Positions 45,298-56,410 of a stretch of DNA of 64,000 bases are shown in pieces. Each line of letters begins with the position of its first letter. The stretch's first letter is position 1. The stretch is taken from assembly GCF_009497895.1 (NCBI RefSeq), contig NZ_CP033116.1, positions 4,216,001 to 4,280,000 of the forward strand, in the 5' to 3' direction. The position numbers and the translations under genes are program-made. The notes beneath the pieces are model-generated. The model was not told the DNA's origin and did no database searches. It worked only from the letters and a program-made list of their open reading frames with translations. Source of the stretch: Halopseudomonas pelagia. GTDB lineage: Bacteria > Pseudomonadota > Gammaproteobacteria > Pseudomonadales > Pseudomonadaceae.

Positions 45298-45573
45298 ATG
45301 AACATTGAAACAGAGGAACAAAGGGAGCCGGTCCATGACCTGAACTGCGATTTCTGTGACAAAGACCTTCGATCAGGAGAGCTACCTCCCGAGTTCGGGG
45401 TGCTCCGAGCAAACTGGGGGCCCGGCTCTTCCCATGATGGCGAGAGCTACGAGCTCCGGCTCTGCGAAACGTGCTTTTTCAGAATACTTGCTGACGTCAA
45501 GCGCGAGCGTTTGGTGCGCTCCATGTTCGATGATTACGAAGAGGACCATAGTGAATTGCCCCACGTATTCTAG
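45298..45573 (+). CDS. Small zinc-ribbon-like protein, unknown function
   Basis: A 91-residue acidic soluble protein with two CxxC pairs, NCDFCDKDL and LCETCFF, spaced about 35 residues apart as in zinc ribbons. GAGG lies upstream of the ATG. I do not recognise the family with certainty; similar orphan proteins occur in mobile DNA. It lies 19 bases before the IS element and has no operon partner. Confidence 0.65.
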   Translation: MNIETEEQREPVHDLNCDFCDKDLRSGELPPEFGVLRANWGPGSSHDGESYELRLCETCFFRILADVKRERLVRSMFDDYEEDHSELPHVF

Positions 45574-45592
45574 ACACATCGCGTAGGACCGC

Positions 45593-45620
45593 TGGAATGC
45601 CCCGGGTTACCTGGACACTT
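45593..45620 (+). repeat. Left terminal inverted repeat of the IS
   Basis: Starts TGGAATGCCCCGGGTT and continues ACCTGGACACTT; pairs with the right end at 46795-46821. Confidence 0.88.
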
Positions 45621-45651
45621 CTAGCCTATTATTTGAGCATAGGAGGAAGTG

Positions 45652-45936
45652 ATGAGTAACCAGCGATATTCACCCGAATTCAAAGACGAAGCGGTCCGGC
45701 AGATCGTCGAGAGGGGTTACCCAGTAGCCGAGGTCTCGGAGCGACTGGGTGTCTCTGCCCACAGCCTTCACAAATGGGTCAAGGCAATCAAGCCAAGTAA
45801 ATCCGACGAACAGACCTCAGAGCTCAACGACGCAAAGAAGGAAATTCTTAAGCTGCGAGCCCAGCTTCGACGAACTGAGGAGGAGCGAGATATCTTAAAA
45901 AAGGCCGCTCGGTACTTCGCAAGCCAACCCGAGTGA
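45652..45936 (+). CDS. IS3-family transposase OrfA
   Basis: A 94-residue DNA-binding protein: helix-turn-helix (YSPEFKDEAVRQIVERG, VAEVSERLGVSAHSLHKWV) and a C-terminal leucine-zipper-like coiled coil (LNDAKKEILKLRAQLRRTEE). ATG 45652 follows AGGAGG; a GTG lies one codon upstream. It ends in GTGA overlap with orfB; the main product of the IS is expected to be the frameshifted OrfAB. Confidence 0.93.
   Translation: MSNQRYSPEFKDEAVRQIVERGYPVAEVSERLGVSAHSLHKWVKAIKPSKSDEQTSELNDAKKEILKLRAQLRRTEEERDILKKAARYFASQPE
45897..45903 (+). other. Programmed -1 frameshift site (A AAA AAG)
   Basis: In the orfA frame the heptamer reads A AAA AAG, the classic -1 slippery sequence. A shift here leads directly into the open orfB frame and would give the OrfAB transposase. 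Confidence 0.8.
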
Positions 45937-46787
45937 AGTACCGATTTGTTGCTGACCACAGTAGCGAGTTTCCGGTGCGCACCATGTGCAACCTGCTTGA
46001 TATCTCGCGAAGCGGCTACTACGCATGGCGTTTCCGGCCGTTGTCCGACAGAGCTGTCGAAGATGCTCGGCTGCTGCCTTTGATACATGCTTCTTACGGT
46101 GCCAGCTTTGGCGTCTATGGCTATCGGCGGATATCAATGGACCTGAAAGAGGCTGGTGAGACGTGCGGTAAGCACAGAGTCCATCGCATCATGAAGACCA
46201 ATAATATCAAAGCGATACACGGTTATAAAAAGCCAAGAGTTGTGAACGGCCGACCATCGATCCTGGCACCCAATACGCTTAACCGGGAATTCAAGGTGAC
46301 CACACCAGACACCGCTTGGGTAACCGATATTACTTACATTAGGACCTGGCAAGGATGGCTATACCTGGCAGTCGTACTGGATCTGTTCTCACGCAGAGTA
46401 GTGGGCTGGTCCATGAAACCGACGCTAGCACGCGAGATCGTTCTAGACGCTCTCATGATGGCTGTCTGGCGTCGCAAACCCACTAGCCGAGTGCTGGTTC
46501 ACTCAGATCAGGGGTCTCAATATGGCAGCGACGACTGGAGACGATTCTGTCATCACCACAACCTTGAGCCAAGCATGAGTCGACGCGGCAATTGTTGGGA
46601 CAATGCTGTCGCGGAGTCATTTTTTAGTAGTTTGAAAAAAGAGCGCATTAAGAAGCGCATCTACAAAACCAGAGACATAGCTCGCGCAGATATCTTTGAT
46701 TACATCGAAGTGTTTTATAATCGAAATCGGCGCCACAGCCATCTCGGCGGCTTAAGCCCAGAGGCTTTCGAGGCCGCTTCAGCATGA
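45933..46787 (+). CDS. IS3-family transposase OrfB (DDE integrase domain)
   Basis: A 284-residue catalytic half. The HTH_21-like region (YGYRRISMDL) is followed by the retroviral integrase core with Asp in WVTDITYI, Asp in HSDQGSQYGS and Glu in NAVAESFFSSLKKE, then YNRNRRHSHLGGLSP. Independent initiation at GTG 45933 is possible, but expression as OrfAB by frameshift is the family rule. Confidence 0.95.
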   Translation: MKYRFVADHSSEFPVRTMCNLLDISRSGYYAWRFRPLSDRAVEDARLLPLIHASYGASFGVYGYRRISMDLKEAGETCGKHRVHRIMKTNNIKAIHGYKKPRVVNGRPSILAPNTLNREFKVTTPDTAWVTDITYIRTWQGWLYLAVVLDLFSRRVVGWSMKPTLAREIVLDALMMAVWRRKPTSRVLVHSDQGSQYGSDDWRRFCHHHNLEPSMSRRGNCWDNAVAESFFSSLKKERIKKRIYKTRDIARADIFDYIEVFYNRNRRHSHLGGLSPEAFEAASA

Positions 46788-46794
46788 GGCTTCA

Positions 46795-46821
46795 ACGTGT
46801 CCAAAAACCCGGGGCATTCCA
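46795..46821 (+). repeat. Right terminal inverted repeat of the IS
   Basis: Its reverse complement reads TGGAATGCCCCGGGTT then TTTGGACACG, matching the left end apart from a one-base length difference. Confidence 0.88.
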
Positions 46822-46854
46822 CCGCTTTTTGGCCGTTAACAGCCTGTCCGCCCA

Positions 46855-46885
46855 GACTGCTTTCGGCCAAGAGCGGCCAGCAGTC
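46855..46885. repeat. Inverted repeat between the IS and the metal region
   Basis: GACTGCT TTC GGCC AAGAGC GGCC AGCAGTC: eleven paired bases with a three-base bulge. It has no T run on either strand. It could end transcription from the anchor-protein operon or be part of an older mobile element. Confidence 0.4.
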
Positions 46886-47004
46886 CAAGAGGTGTGGAGG
46901 AAGGTTTCAATATCTACCAGAAGCACACGTTTATGGTCCCCACGCCAAGCCAGCCTCAATTCGAGACTGGCCTGGCGAGACTGCAATTAATTATGTCTTC
47001 CGCT

Positions 47005-47682
47005 TCACATCGCCCGCTTTAACTCACCGTAGTTGCCACGAGTGCGGAGAATCAGCGTGACATCCTCAGTGTTCCGGTTACGGAAAAACCAGCCATGATT
47101 GCCGGTGAACGCCGCCGTGAGTTCACCTTCATCCTCCGCTACACCACGCCCTTTCTCATAAGAAATCGACTGGCCACTGCCATCACCGTGGGTATCAAAG
47201 TTCACCGCCCCCCCATCGGATACCCAGTGAAAACTGGCAACCGCCCCGTCCTCCATCGTCAGCTTGAACTCTGTGCCTTCCCCAGGAGTAAGGACAAACT
47301 GTGCCTCATCTTTCCATTCGGGCGCCGCCGCAGCTGCGGGCGCAGGGGTTGAGGCAGTGGCTTCGATTTGTGGCTCAGGGAAGGTCGCGGCCTGCTGAGC
47401 AGGTGCAACGGGCTCGGGTGAAAACGCTTCAGTGGTGGTAGGTACCGCCGTCAACTGCGCGGCTTCATCCGCAGCGGCTTCATCGGCAAGTTGCTGTTTG
47501 ATCTCGCCCATCTCAGTCAAACCCAACAAACGGCCTACACCCGTCGGGTCCATCGCGTATTCGGCTGGCATGACCACGGTCACCAGAAGCACCAATGCAA
47601 CGATGGCGGAGATGATGGTAGAGCGAATCAGTTTTGCTGTACTGGGTAGTTCGGCGCGTGAGGGCATATCGGTGTTGTACAT
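47005..47682 (-). CDS. Membrane-anchored periplasmic protein next to HupE-like permease
   Basis: A 225-residue protein with one N-terminal membrane anchor (LIRSTIISAIVALVLLVTVV), an Ala/Pro/Glu-rich stalk (about residues 75-125), and a C-terminal beta domain with TEFKLTMEDGAVASFHWVSD and TGNHGWFFRNRN. Proteins of this kind, often named only transmembrane anchor protein, accompany HupE-like genes. Function unknown; the Trp/His-rich motif suggests ligand binding. GGAG before ATG 47682 fixes the start. Last gene of a three-gene minus-strand operon. Confidence 0.78.
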   Translation of the reverse strand: MYNTDMPSRAELPSTAKLIRSTIISAIVALVLLVTVVMPAEYAMDPTGVGRLLGLTEMGEIKQQLADEAAADEAAQLTAVPTTTEAFSPEPVAPAQQAATFPEPQIEATASTPAPAAAAAPEWKDEAQFVLTPGEGTEFKLTMEDGAVASFHWVSDGGAVNFDTHGDGSGQSISYEKGRGVAEDEGELTAAFTGNHGWFFRNRNTEDVTLILRTRGNYGELKRAM

Positions 47683-47696
47683 AAGTGTCTCCAGAA

Positions 47697-48431
47697 TCAA
47701 GCAATAAAGTAGCCGGTGAGCTGATAGCCGATGAGCAGAAATCCCGCGCCCATCATGGCCACGTTGGCGGTGTAGGCATGACGGAAGAAGCCGTCAGTCT
47801 TACGCCAGAAGCTCATTGCAATCAGGATCATGGCCAAGGCAATCAGCTGACCCACTTCCACGCCGATATTGAACGCAAGCAGGTTCGGGACCAGACCATC
47901 CGGGGAGATGTCGTATTCGATAATCTTCGATGACAGACCGAAGCCGTGAAACAAACCAAAGATCAAGGTGGCGGCTTTGGTGTTGGGTTGAAAGCCAAAC
48001 CAGCGTTGGTAAGCGCCCAGGTTATCCAGCGCCTTGTAGACCACAGAAAGGCCGATGATCGCGTCAATGATGTAGCTGTTGATACCGATATTGAAGTACA
48101 CGCCCAGCAGCATGGTGAGCGAGTGTCCAACAGCAAACAGGCTTACATAGATAGCGATATGTTTCATGCGGTAGAGGAAGAAAATCACCCCCAGCAGAAA
48201 CAGCAGATGATCATAGCCGGTGACCATGTGCTTGGCCCCGAGGTACATGAAGGCAATGAGGTTCACGCCAGTGATTTCCTGAATGTAGCCCTTATCGCCT
48301 TCGGCGACAGCGTGGGCAAATGCGTCAGGCATACCTATAAGCAACAGCGTGATGAACAGTAATAACAGCAATAGCGGGCGATTCGAGCGTACGAGGAATC
48401 TGCCCGGATCGCTTCCTGGAAAAGAATGCAT
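47697..48431 (-). CDS. HupE/UreJ-family metal permease
   Basis: A 244-residue membrane protein with an N-terminal signal-like helix ending PDAFAHA and about six further helices. The family motif KHMVTGYDHLLFLLGVIFF is present, with His in AVGHSLT and LFHGFGL. HupE/UreJ proteins are linked to nickel uptake for hydrogenase or urease, but neither enzyme is encoded here, and the divergent neighbour is a nickel/cobalt-type exporter. The transport direction and metal are therefore open. It lies 14 bases before the anchor-protein gene. Confidence 0.85.
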   Translation of the reverse strand: MHSFPGSDPGRFLVRSNRPLLLLLLFITLLLIGMPDAFAHAVAEGDKGYIQEITGVNLIAFMYLGAKHMVTGYDHLLFLLGVIFFLYRMKHIAIYVSLFAVGHSLTMLLGVYFNIGINSYIIDAIIGLSVVYKALDNLGAYQRWFGFQPNTKAATLIFGLFHGFGLSSKIIEYDISPDGLVPNLLAFNIGVEVGQLIALAMILIAMSFWRKTDGFFRHAYTANVAMMGAGFLLIGYQLTGYFIA

Positions 48432-48477
48432 GATTTAGTCCTGAATGACAGTGGTTATAAGCCGCGAGGCGGCGTTG

Positions 48478-48834
48478 TCAGCACACCAGGTCAGGACGGG
48501 GAGGCCGCTTGAATAAAAAAATCGGTGCCGCAGGCACAAAACTGCTTGCGTCACGCAGAAGCGCTGGACTCTTCGATTGAGCACTTACGCCAAGAGGCGT
48601 ATTCAGATGCGGCGTTTCGTGCACGTGATCGGCAGTCAGCGATGAATGGAAGTGATCCGCACAGATTGAGCAGATGGGAACGTCGTTACCGTGCGAATGC
48701 GCGTGAGCATGTTTGTCGCCCCAGGCGGGCGGGCTTGCGCCATTCATCAATGCCGAGCTGTGCCCGACCCATGCCATCAATACGACGAGAGCGAGGGCAA
48801 ATATCACCTTGGCGCTGATGGGCTTGCTGGGCAT
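48478..48834 (-). CDS. His-rich small periplasmic protein (CzcI-like)
   Basis: A 118-residue protein with an N-terminal hydrophobic segment (VIFALALVVLMAWVG) and a metal-binding looking middle: KHAHAHSHGNDVPICSICADHF, then DHVHETPHL (clusters of His with a CxxC). It resembles the small metal-inducible CzcI or DUF2946-type proteins, whose role is not firmly known. It is the first gene of the operon with the HupE-like and anchor proteins, reading away from the operator at 48892-48910. Confidence 0.72.
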   Translation of the reverse strand: MPSKPISAKVIFALALVVLMAWVGHSSALMNGASPPAWGDKHAHAHSHGNDVPICSICADHFHSSLTADHVHETPHLNTPLGVSAQSKSPALLRDASSFVPAAPIFLFKRPPRPDLVC

Positions 48835-48884
48835 ATCTTGAGGGTCCGGTGCCTGGGGCTGGTGATTCTTGCTGATTCAACGGA

Positions 48885-48914
48885 TTGACCGTATCCCCTC
48901 CAGGGGGATAGGAT
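48885..48914 (+). promoter_or_regulatory. Promoter of the repressor-exporter operon
   Basis: TTGACC (48885-48890), an 18-base spacer and TAGGAT (48909-48914). The palindromic operator fills the spacer, so a bound repressor would block RNA polymerase. Confidence 0.6.
48892..48910. promoter_or_regulatory. Palindromic operator for the CsoR/RcnR-family repressor
   Basis: TATCCCCTCCAGGGGGATA: arms TATCCCC and GGGGATA are perfectly inverted around TCCAG. A/T-flanked G/C tracts of this form are the sites of CsoR/RcnR/FrmR-type repressors. It lies between the divergent starts (48834 and 48950) and so could control both operons. Confidence 0.75.
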
Positions 48915-48949
48915 ACGAGCATAATCCATCGAGACATGAGACTCAATAC

Positions 48950-49237
48950 ATGAGCGAAAACGGAGAGGGCCACCAGCACGCAAGCCATGGCGATATCGTC
49001 AAAAGATTGAAACGGGCAGAGGGTCACCTACGCAGCATCATCACCATGATTGAAAGCAGCCGCCCCTGTGTCGATATTGCACAACAGTTGCACGCGGTCG
49101 AAAAGGCCGTCTGCCAAGCCAAGCGAACGCTTATTCAGGACCATATTGACCACTGTCTGGAGCACACGTTAGAAGCGCTTTCCGGCGGTGAACGTGCACC
49201 ACTGGAAGATTTCAAGCAAATCACCAAATACCTCTAA
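48950..49237 (+). CDS. Metal-sensing repressor of the CsoR/RcnR family
   Basis: A 95-residue all-helical repressor (DIVKRLKRAEGHLRSIITMI is the DNA-contacting helix region). Counting from the ATG, possible ligands are H8, C40, H65 and C69. By spacing these fit the W-X-Y-Z positions of RcnR/InrS-type sensors; the C-H-C part also equals the copper triad of CsoR. Together with an RcnA-like pump downstream, nickel or cobalt is the likeliest inducer (inference). The open frame extends upstream over the operator and is rejected there. Confidence 0.88.
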   Translation: MSENGEGHQHASHGDIVKRLKRAEGHLRSIITMIESSRPCVDIAQQLHAVEKAVCQAKRTLIQDHIDHCLEHTLEALSGGERAPLEDFKQITKYL

Positions 49238-49260
49238 AACTTTCCCAGCAGGTTTCTCCC

Positions 49261-50097
49261 ATGTCGAGTTTCGCCGAACTACTGCAACAGGGAGCCTCCC
49301 AGGCGTGGTTATATTTTCCCACCGCCATTTTACTGGGCGCTCTGCACGGCCTGGAGCCGGGACACTCCAAAACCATGATGGCGGCGTTTATCGTGGCGAT
49401 TCGCGGCACGGTGAAACAGGCCGTGCTGCTTGGTTTCGCAGCGACGATTTCTCACACGGCGGTAGTCTGGTTAGTGGCCATGTTTGGCATGTATCTGGGG
49501 CAGAATCTCGACGCTGACACTACCGAACCCTACTTCCAGCTCGCCAGCGCCGCCATCATTATTCTCATCGCCCTGTGGATGCTGTGGCGCACCTGGCAGG
49601 GCGAGCAAACATGGCAGTTCGAGGCGGCTAGTGCGCATCAGCATCACCATGAACATGAACATGGCCATAACCATGATCATGTCAAAGCTGGAGGGCTTGA
49701 GCTGTCGCTGGAAGGTTATCAGGATGCCCACGAACGAGCGCATGCCGAGGATATCCGCACGCGTTTCAGCAATGGCAATGTCAGCACCGGCCAGATCATT
49801 CTGTTCGGGCTGACTGGGGGTTTGATCCCCTGTCCGGCGGCGATTACCGTATTGCTGCTCTGCCTGCAGGTGAAAGAAGTCACACTGGGAGCTGTATTGG
49901 TGCTGTGCTTCAGTATTGGTTTGGCAATCACGCTGGTCACTGTTGGCGCCGCTGCCGCCATCGGCGCACGCCAAGCGTCCAATCGATGGCCGTGGCTCAG
50001 CACCGTAGCACGCCGCGCCCCTTATTTTTCCAGCGTACTGATCATCGGCGTGGGGATATATATCGGCATTCACGGCTGGAACGGGCTAAATGCCTGA
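49261..50097 (+). CDS. Nickel/cobalt efflux permease, RcnA/NreB-like
   Basis: A 278-residue inner-membrane transporter of the NicO superfamily. It begins with an amphipathic part, then LLGALHGLEPGHSKTMMAAF, the His-containing motif of the family, and has a cytoplasmic-side loop very rich in His (HQHHHEHEHGHNHDH, about residue 123) between helices, as in RcnA. GLIPCPAAITVLLLCLQ is the second family motif. It follows the repressor by 23 bases and overlaps the next gene by eight. Confidence 0.92.
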   Translation: MSSFAELLQQGASQAWLYFPTAILLGALHGLEPGHSKTMMAAFIVAIRGTVKQAVLLGFAATISHTAVVWLVAMFGMYLGQNLDADTTEPYFQLASAAIIILIALWMLWRTWQGEQTWQFEAASAHQHHHEHEHGHNHDHVKAGGLELSLEGYQDAHERAHAEDIRTRFSNGNVSTGQIILFGLTGGLIPCPAAITVLLLCLQVKEVTLGAVLVLCFSIGLAITLVTVGAAAAIGARQASNRWPWLSTVARRAPYFSSVLIIGVGIYIGIHGWNGLNA

Positions 50098-50545
50098 CAT
50101 TTGGCTTGAGCTTTCCGGCTATTTTGGACTTTTCCTCGCAGCATTCGGCGCTGCCACGCTATTGCCGATGCAGTCAGAAGCGGTGCTGGTCGGATTATTG
50201 CTGACAGACCATTATGCTGCCTGGGCATTATTGACGGTAGCGACCATCGGCAATGTGCTTGGCTCCGCGCTCAACTGGCTACTCGGCCGCTCCATCGAAC
50301 GCTACCGGCAAAAACGCTGGTTTCCGGTCAGCGAAGGCAAGCTGGAACGGGCACAGCGGGCTTATCATCGCTTTGGTCGCTGGTCGCTACTTCTCAGTTG
50401 GGTGCCGATCATTGGCGACCCACTTACCGTGGTCGCCGGCGTCATGCGCGAACCTTTCTGGAGTTTTCTGTTGATCGTTACCCTGGCCAAGGCTGCCCGC
50501 TACTTGTTGCTGGCAGCGCTGACCCTGGGTTGGGTTGGCCTCTGA
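50090..50545 (+). CDS. YqaA-like small membrane protein (SNARE-associated/DedA-related)
   Basis: A 151-residue membrane protein with the YqaA layout: AFGAATLLPMQSEAVLVGLLL, GNVLGSALNWLLGR, a central basic segment and RWSLLLSWVPIIGDPLTVVAGVMR. The family is related to DedA proteins; its function is unknown. Overlap with the RcnA-like gene places it in the same metal-induced operon. Confidence 0.88.
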   Translation: MPDIWLELSGYFGLFLAAFGAATLLPMQSEAVLVGLLLTDHYAAWALLTVATIGNVLGSALNWLLGRSIERYRQKRWFPVSEGKLERAQRAYHRFGRWSLLLSWVPIIGDPLTVVAGVMREPFWSFLLIVTLAKAARYLLLAALTLGWVGL

Positions 50546-50571
50546 GACCGCCCTGCCGACAATCGTAAAGC

Positions 50572-50595
50572 AAAAAAAGCGCCGGTTAAGGCGCT
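50572..50595 (-). terminator. Intrinsic terminator between the exporter operon and the porin gene
   Basis: The stem AGCGCC / GGCGCT with a six-base loop is followed by seven T on the minus strand. It suits the oprD-type gene reading from the right, 175 bases past its stop, and may also slow the plus-strand operon. Confidence 0.65.
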
Positions 50596-50769
50596 AAAAC
50601 ATCTCTTTTTGAAGGAGCAAATTGCTGCAAGAGATGAAGACGGTAATAAATCATTGCTTGGTCGCAAGATCAAAAACCAATGTAGCTCTCAACACAGGCT
50701 CTAGCTCATGCGCTCTGCGGCGCGATCAAGCGTGAGCAAGTACGATCCCACGCTTGGCCGCCAAGCCGT

Positions 50770-52086
50770 TCAGAGCACCTCTAGTGGGTACTCTACAATC
50801 AGACGAACTTCATCAAGGTCGGATTCAAATTCGGTAGCACGGGTCGTAGCCTGGCGAAGCCTGAAGGTCAAACCTTTCATTCCTCCCCCTTGAACAACAT
50901 AGCTAGCTTCCACGTTACGCTCCCACCGCTTTTGATTCGTCAATGGCACACCGTTTCCATCACGACGGACATAGATATCATTAGCGCCGGAGTAGTTTGC
51001 ATCTCGCCCCTGTGCATAACGGGTCATTAAACTTAGCCCGGGCCAGCCAAACGTCGTCATATCCAGGTTATACCGAATCTGCCGGGAGTTTTCTTTGGGC
51101 GAGTTAAAGTCACTATATTGAATCGAGTTATCCAGATAAATAGAGCCGGACTGACGCAGATAATCAAAATCGTCATCGCCACTATTTCTTTGTAATGCAA
51201 CAGTGACCGTATGTGGACCAAACTGCACACCGGCATTACCGCTGTAAATATCATTATCGAAACGGCCTAACAACTCCCGACCTTGATCAACCGCGCGGTA
51301 ATAGTTAAGGCCGCCCATCAGCGTCAGATTATCTGCCAACGGATAGGTAAATGATGTGCCGGCGTAATGTTGATCCCATGCATCCTTGAGCCGACTGGTG
51401 TAAAGACTGACATTGACGTTACGACCCAGATCATAGTCCCCGCCAAAATAAGCAACCCAAGGCGAACTGACCGGGCCTGCATAGAACGTAGCAAAATCGT
51501 CTCGCATGCTACTTGTGTTGGGTTGGCTCATGGAGTGCAGGCGGCCCGCCTGAATGGTCAGTTTATCGACCTCAGTGCTGACCAGATTGACACCCCGAAA
51601 GCTTTGGGGCAATAACCGGTAATCGCCGTAATACACTACCGGCGTCTGCGGAAATACATCGCCTATTTTTATTTCGGTATCTTGAAATTTTGCCTTTACC
51701 GCACCTCCTACTTTGGAGTAACTATTTTCAGCACGGCCCGCACTGTCATAGGGCAGAAGGTCGACAGAGCCACCTGCGCCTGAGCGGCCACCACCTGAAT
51801 CAAGTTTGAGCCCCAACATGGCAAAGGCGTCGACACCGAAGCCAATGGTGCCATGAGTAAAGCCAGAGCGAAATTCTCCAATAACCGCATGAGCCCATTC
51901 TTCAGAATAGCCATTACCTACAGGGCTGGACTGGCCGTTGCGAAAATCACGGTTGAAGTAAAAGTTTCGGTTGGTCAGGTCCAGGCTACTTCCCTCAACG
52001 AAGCCATCAGCCTCCTCAGCAGCCAGCGCACTACCCGAACCGATAGCCAAAACCAAAGCAGGAAAAAGGATTTGTCTTTTATTCAT
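50770..52086 (-). CDS. OprD-family outer-membrane porin
   Basis: A 438-residue substrate-specific porin. Signal peptide MNKRQILFPALVLAIGSGSALAA, then the family features GSSLDLTNRNFYFNRDF, EEWAHAVIGEFRSGFT, and VGGAVKAKFQDTEIKIGD, with a terminal beta strand RLIVEYPLEVL. AAGGAG before ATG 52086 decides the start. OprD-like channels take up small organic acids or amino acids; the substrate is not evident. It sits beside czcCBA-czcRS; in P. aeruginosa CzcR lowers oprD expression, so co-regulation is possible. Confidence 0.9.
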   Translation of the reverse strand: MNKRQILFPALVLAIGSGSALAAEEADGFVEGSSLDLTNRNFYFNRDFRNGQSSPVGNGYSEEWAHAVIGEFRSGFTHGTIGFGVDAFAMLGLKLDSGGGRSGAGGSVDLLPYDSAGRAENSYSKVGGAVKAKFQDTEIKIGDVFPQTPVVYYGDYRLLPQSFRGVNLVSTEVDKLTIQAGRLHSMSQPNTSSMRDDFATFYAGPVSSPWVAYFGGDYDLGRNVNVSLYTSRLKDAWDQHYAGTSFTYPLADNLTLMGGLNYYRAVDQGRELLGRFDNDIYSGNAGVQFGPHTVTVALQRNSGDDDFDYLRQSGSIYLDNSIQYSDFNSPKENSRQIRYNLDMTTFGWPGLSLMTRYAQGRDANYSGANDIYVRRDGNGVPLTNQKRWERNVEASYVVQGGGMKGLTFRLRQATTRATEFESDLDEVRLIVEYPLEVL

Positions 52087-52365
52087 CAGTTGCTCCTTAA
52101 CTGTGGCATACATCGCGATAAGACTTTATTTGTTTAATGGTTATAAGGCGGAGTATGCCGGATTAAAATAACACCCAACTGACGGTCACATTACAATTTT
52201 GACATAAACATGAAATTCGCAGGACTTCGTCATAAAAGACGCATCAAACACAAGAACGCTTTAATTATTCGGACATAACTCAATAATAACCAATTTGTCA
52301 TTTTGCGTTCAGCTTGCTGTTACTCATCTTCGGTAAGCTATGGGGTATACAAACGAGGAGGTTCC

Positions 52366-52581
52366 ATGAAAGCAATCAGTAAACTGGCTATACCATTTGT
52401 TATCGCTTTAATGTCGGCTAACGTACTGGCTGAGGATGGCAGTGATCGCGCACTTAGCGGTGTATCATCCGCTAGAGCTCCGCAACATATCCAAAGTGAT
52501 CGTGATAATTCCTATGTGGCAAAGCAGGAGGAGAGCAAGCGTAAGGAGGAGGCAAAAGCGAGCGCTGACACTCAAGACTGA
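52366..52581 (+). CDS. Small secreted protein of the metal region
   Basis: A 71-residue protein: signal peptide MKAISKLAIPFVIALMSANV then LA, followed by EDGSDRALSG and a charged helical tail rich in Lys, Glu and Ser. GGAGG four bases before the ATG fixes the start, 21 codons inside the open frame. The EDGSDR start of the mature part recalls small PtrA-like metal-inducible secreted proteins of pseudomonads, but this is tentative. A terminator follows. Confidence 0.7.
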   Translation: MKAISKLAIPFVIALMSANVLAEDGSDRALSGVSSARAPQHIQSDRDNSYVAKQEESKRKEEAKASADTQD

Positions 52582-52635
52582 GTATTGTCCTAGTGCGACA
52601 AATCGAGTAAGCGGTTTTATTCATAGCTGCTCAAC

Positions 52636-52669
52636 AAGCCAATTAGATGATTATCTAGTTGGCTTTTTT
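52636..52669 (+). terminator. Intrinsic terminator after the small secreted protein gene
   Basis: AAGCCAATTAGAT pairs with ATCTAGTTGGCTT (one G-T wobble) and is followed by TTTT. Confidence 0.88.
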
Positions 52670-52854
52670 GTTAATGGTCATCTCCCGGCATTTATCCCAC
52701 GCCAGCCCCCCTTCAATTATCCAGCCTAGCGATCCACGGCTTTGGCGCAGGACTCAAAAGGGCATTGCAAACTGTTTGCAATTGCGAGCAAAACCCAGAG
52801 CCAACCGGCAGTTCAACTGAAACTGCCAGCGCCCGCTAATCAAATCAGCTTCTG

Positions 52855-52903
52855 AAAAACCAGGCAGCATACGCCGTGTGACACAACAACGGCGTCGCCT
52901 GCC
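52855..52903 (-). terminator. Probable terminator of the czc operon
   Basis: On the minus strand GGCAGGCGACGCCGT pairs largely with ACGGCGTATGCTGCC around an 11-base loop, then TGGTTTTT, starting four bases after the czcA stop. The 52582-52906 gap also holds TTGCAAA CTG TTTGCAA at 52765-52781, an inverted repeat of unknown role. Confidence 0.65.
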
Positions 52904-52906
52904 ATT

Positions 52907-56394
<3,488 letters not shown>

Positions 56395-56410
56395 CTCGGA
56401 TGACTCCAGA

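Larger units (their letters stand above)
45593..46821 (+). mobile_element. Complete IS3-family insertion sequence
   Basis: A 1229-base element with terminal inverted repeats starting TGGAATGCCCCGGGTT at both ends (16 identical bases, then TGGACAC after a 2 or 3 base difference). It is flanked by CCGC at 45589-45592 and 46822-46825, a 4-bp target duplication. It contains orfA and orfB in the -1 frame relation with a slippery heptamer. All catalytic residues are present, so it appears intact and recently inserted. Confidence 0.93.
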
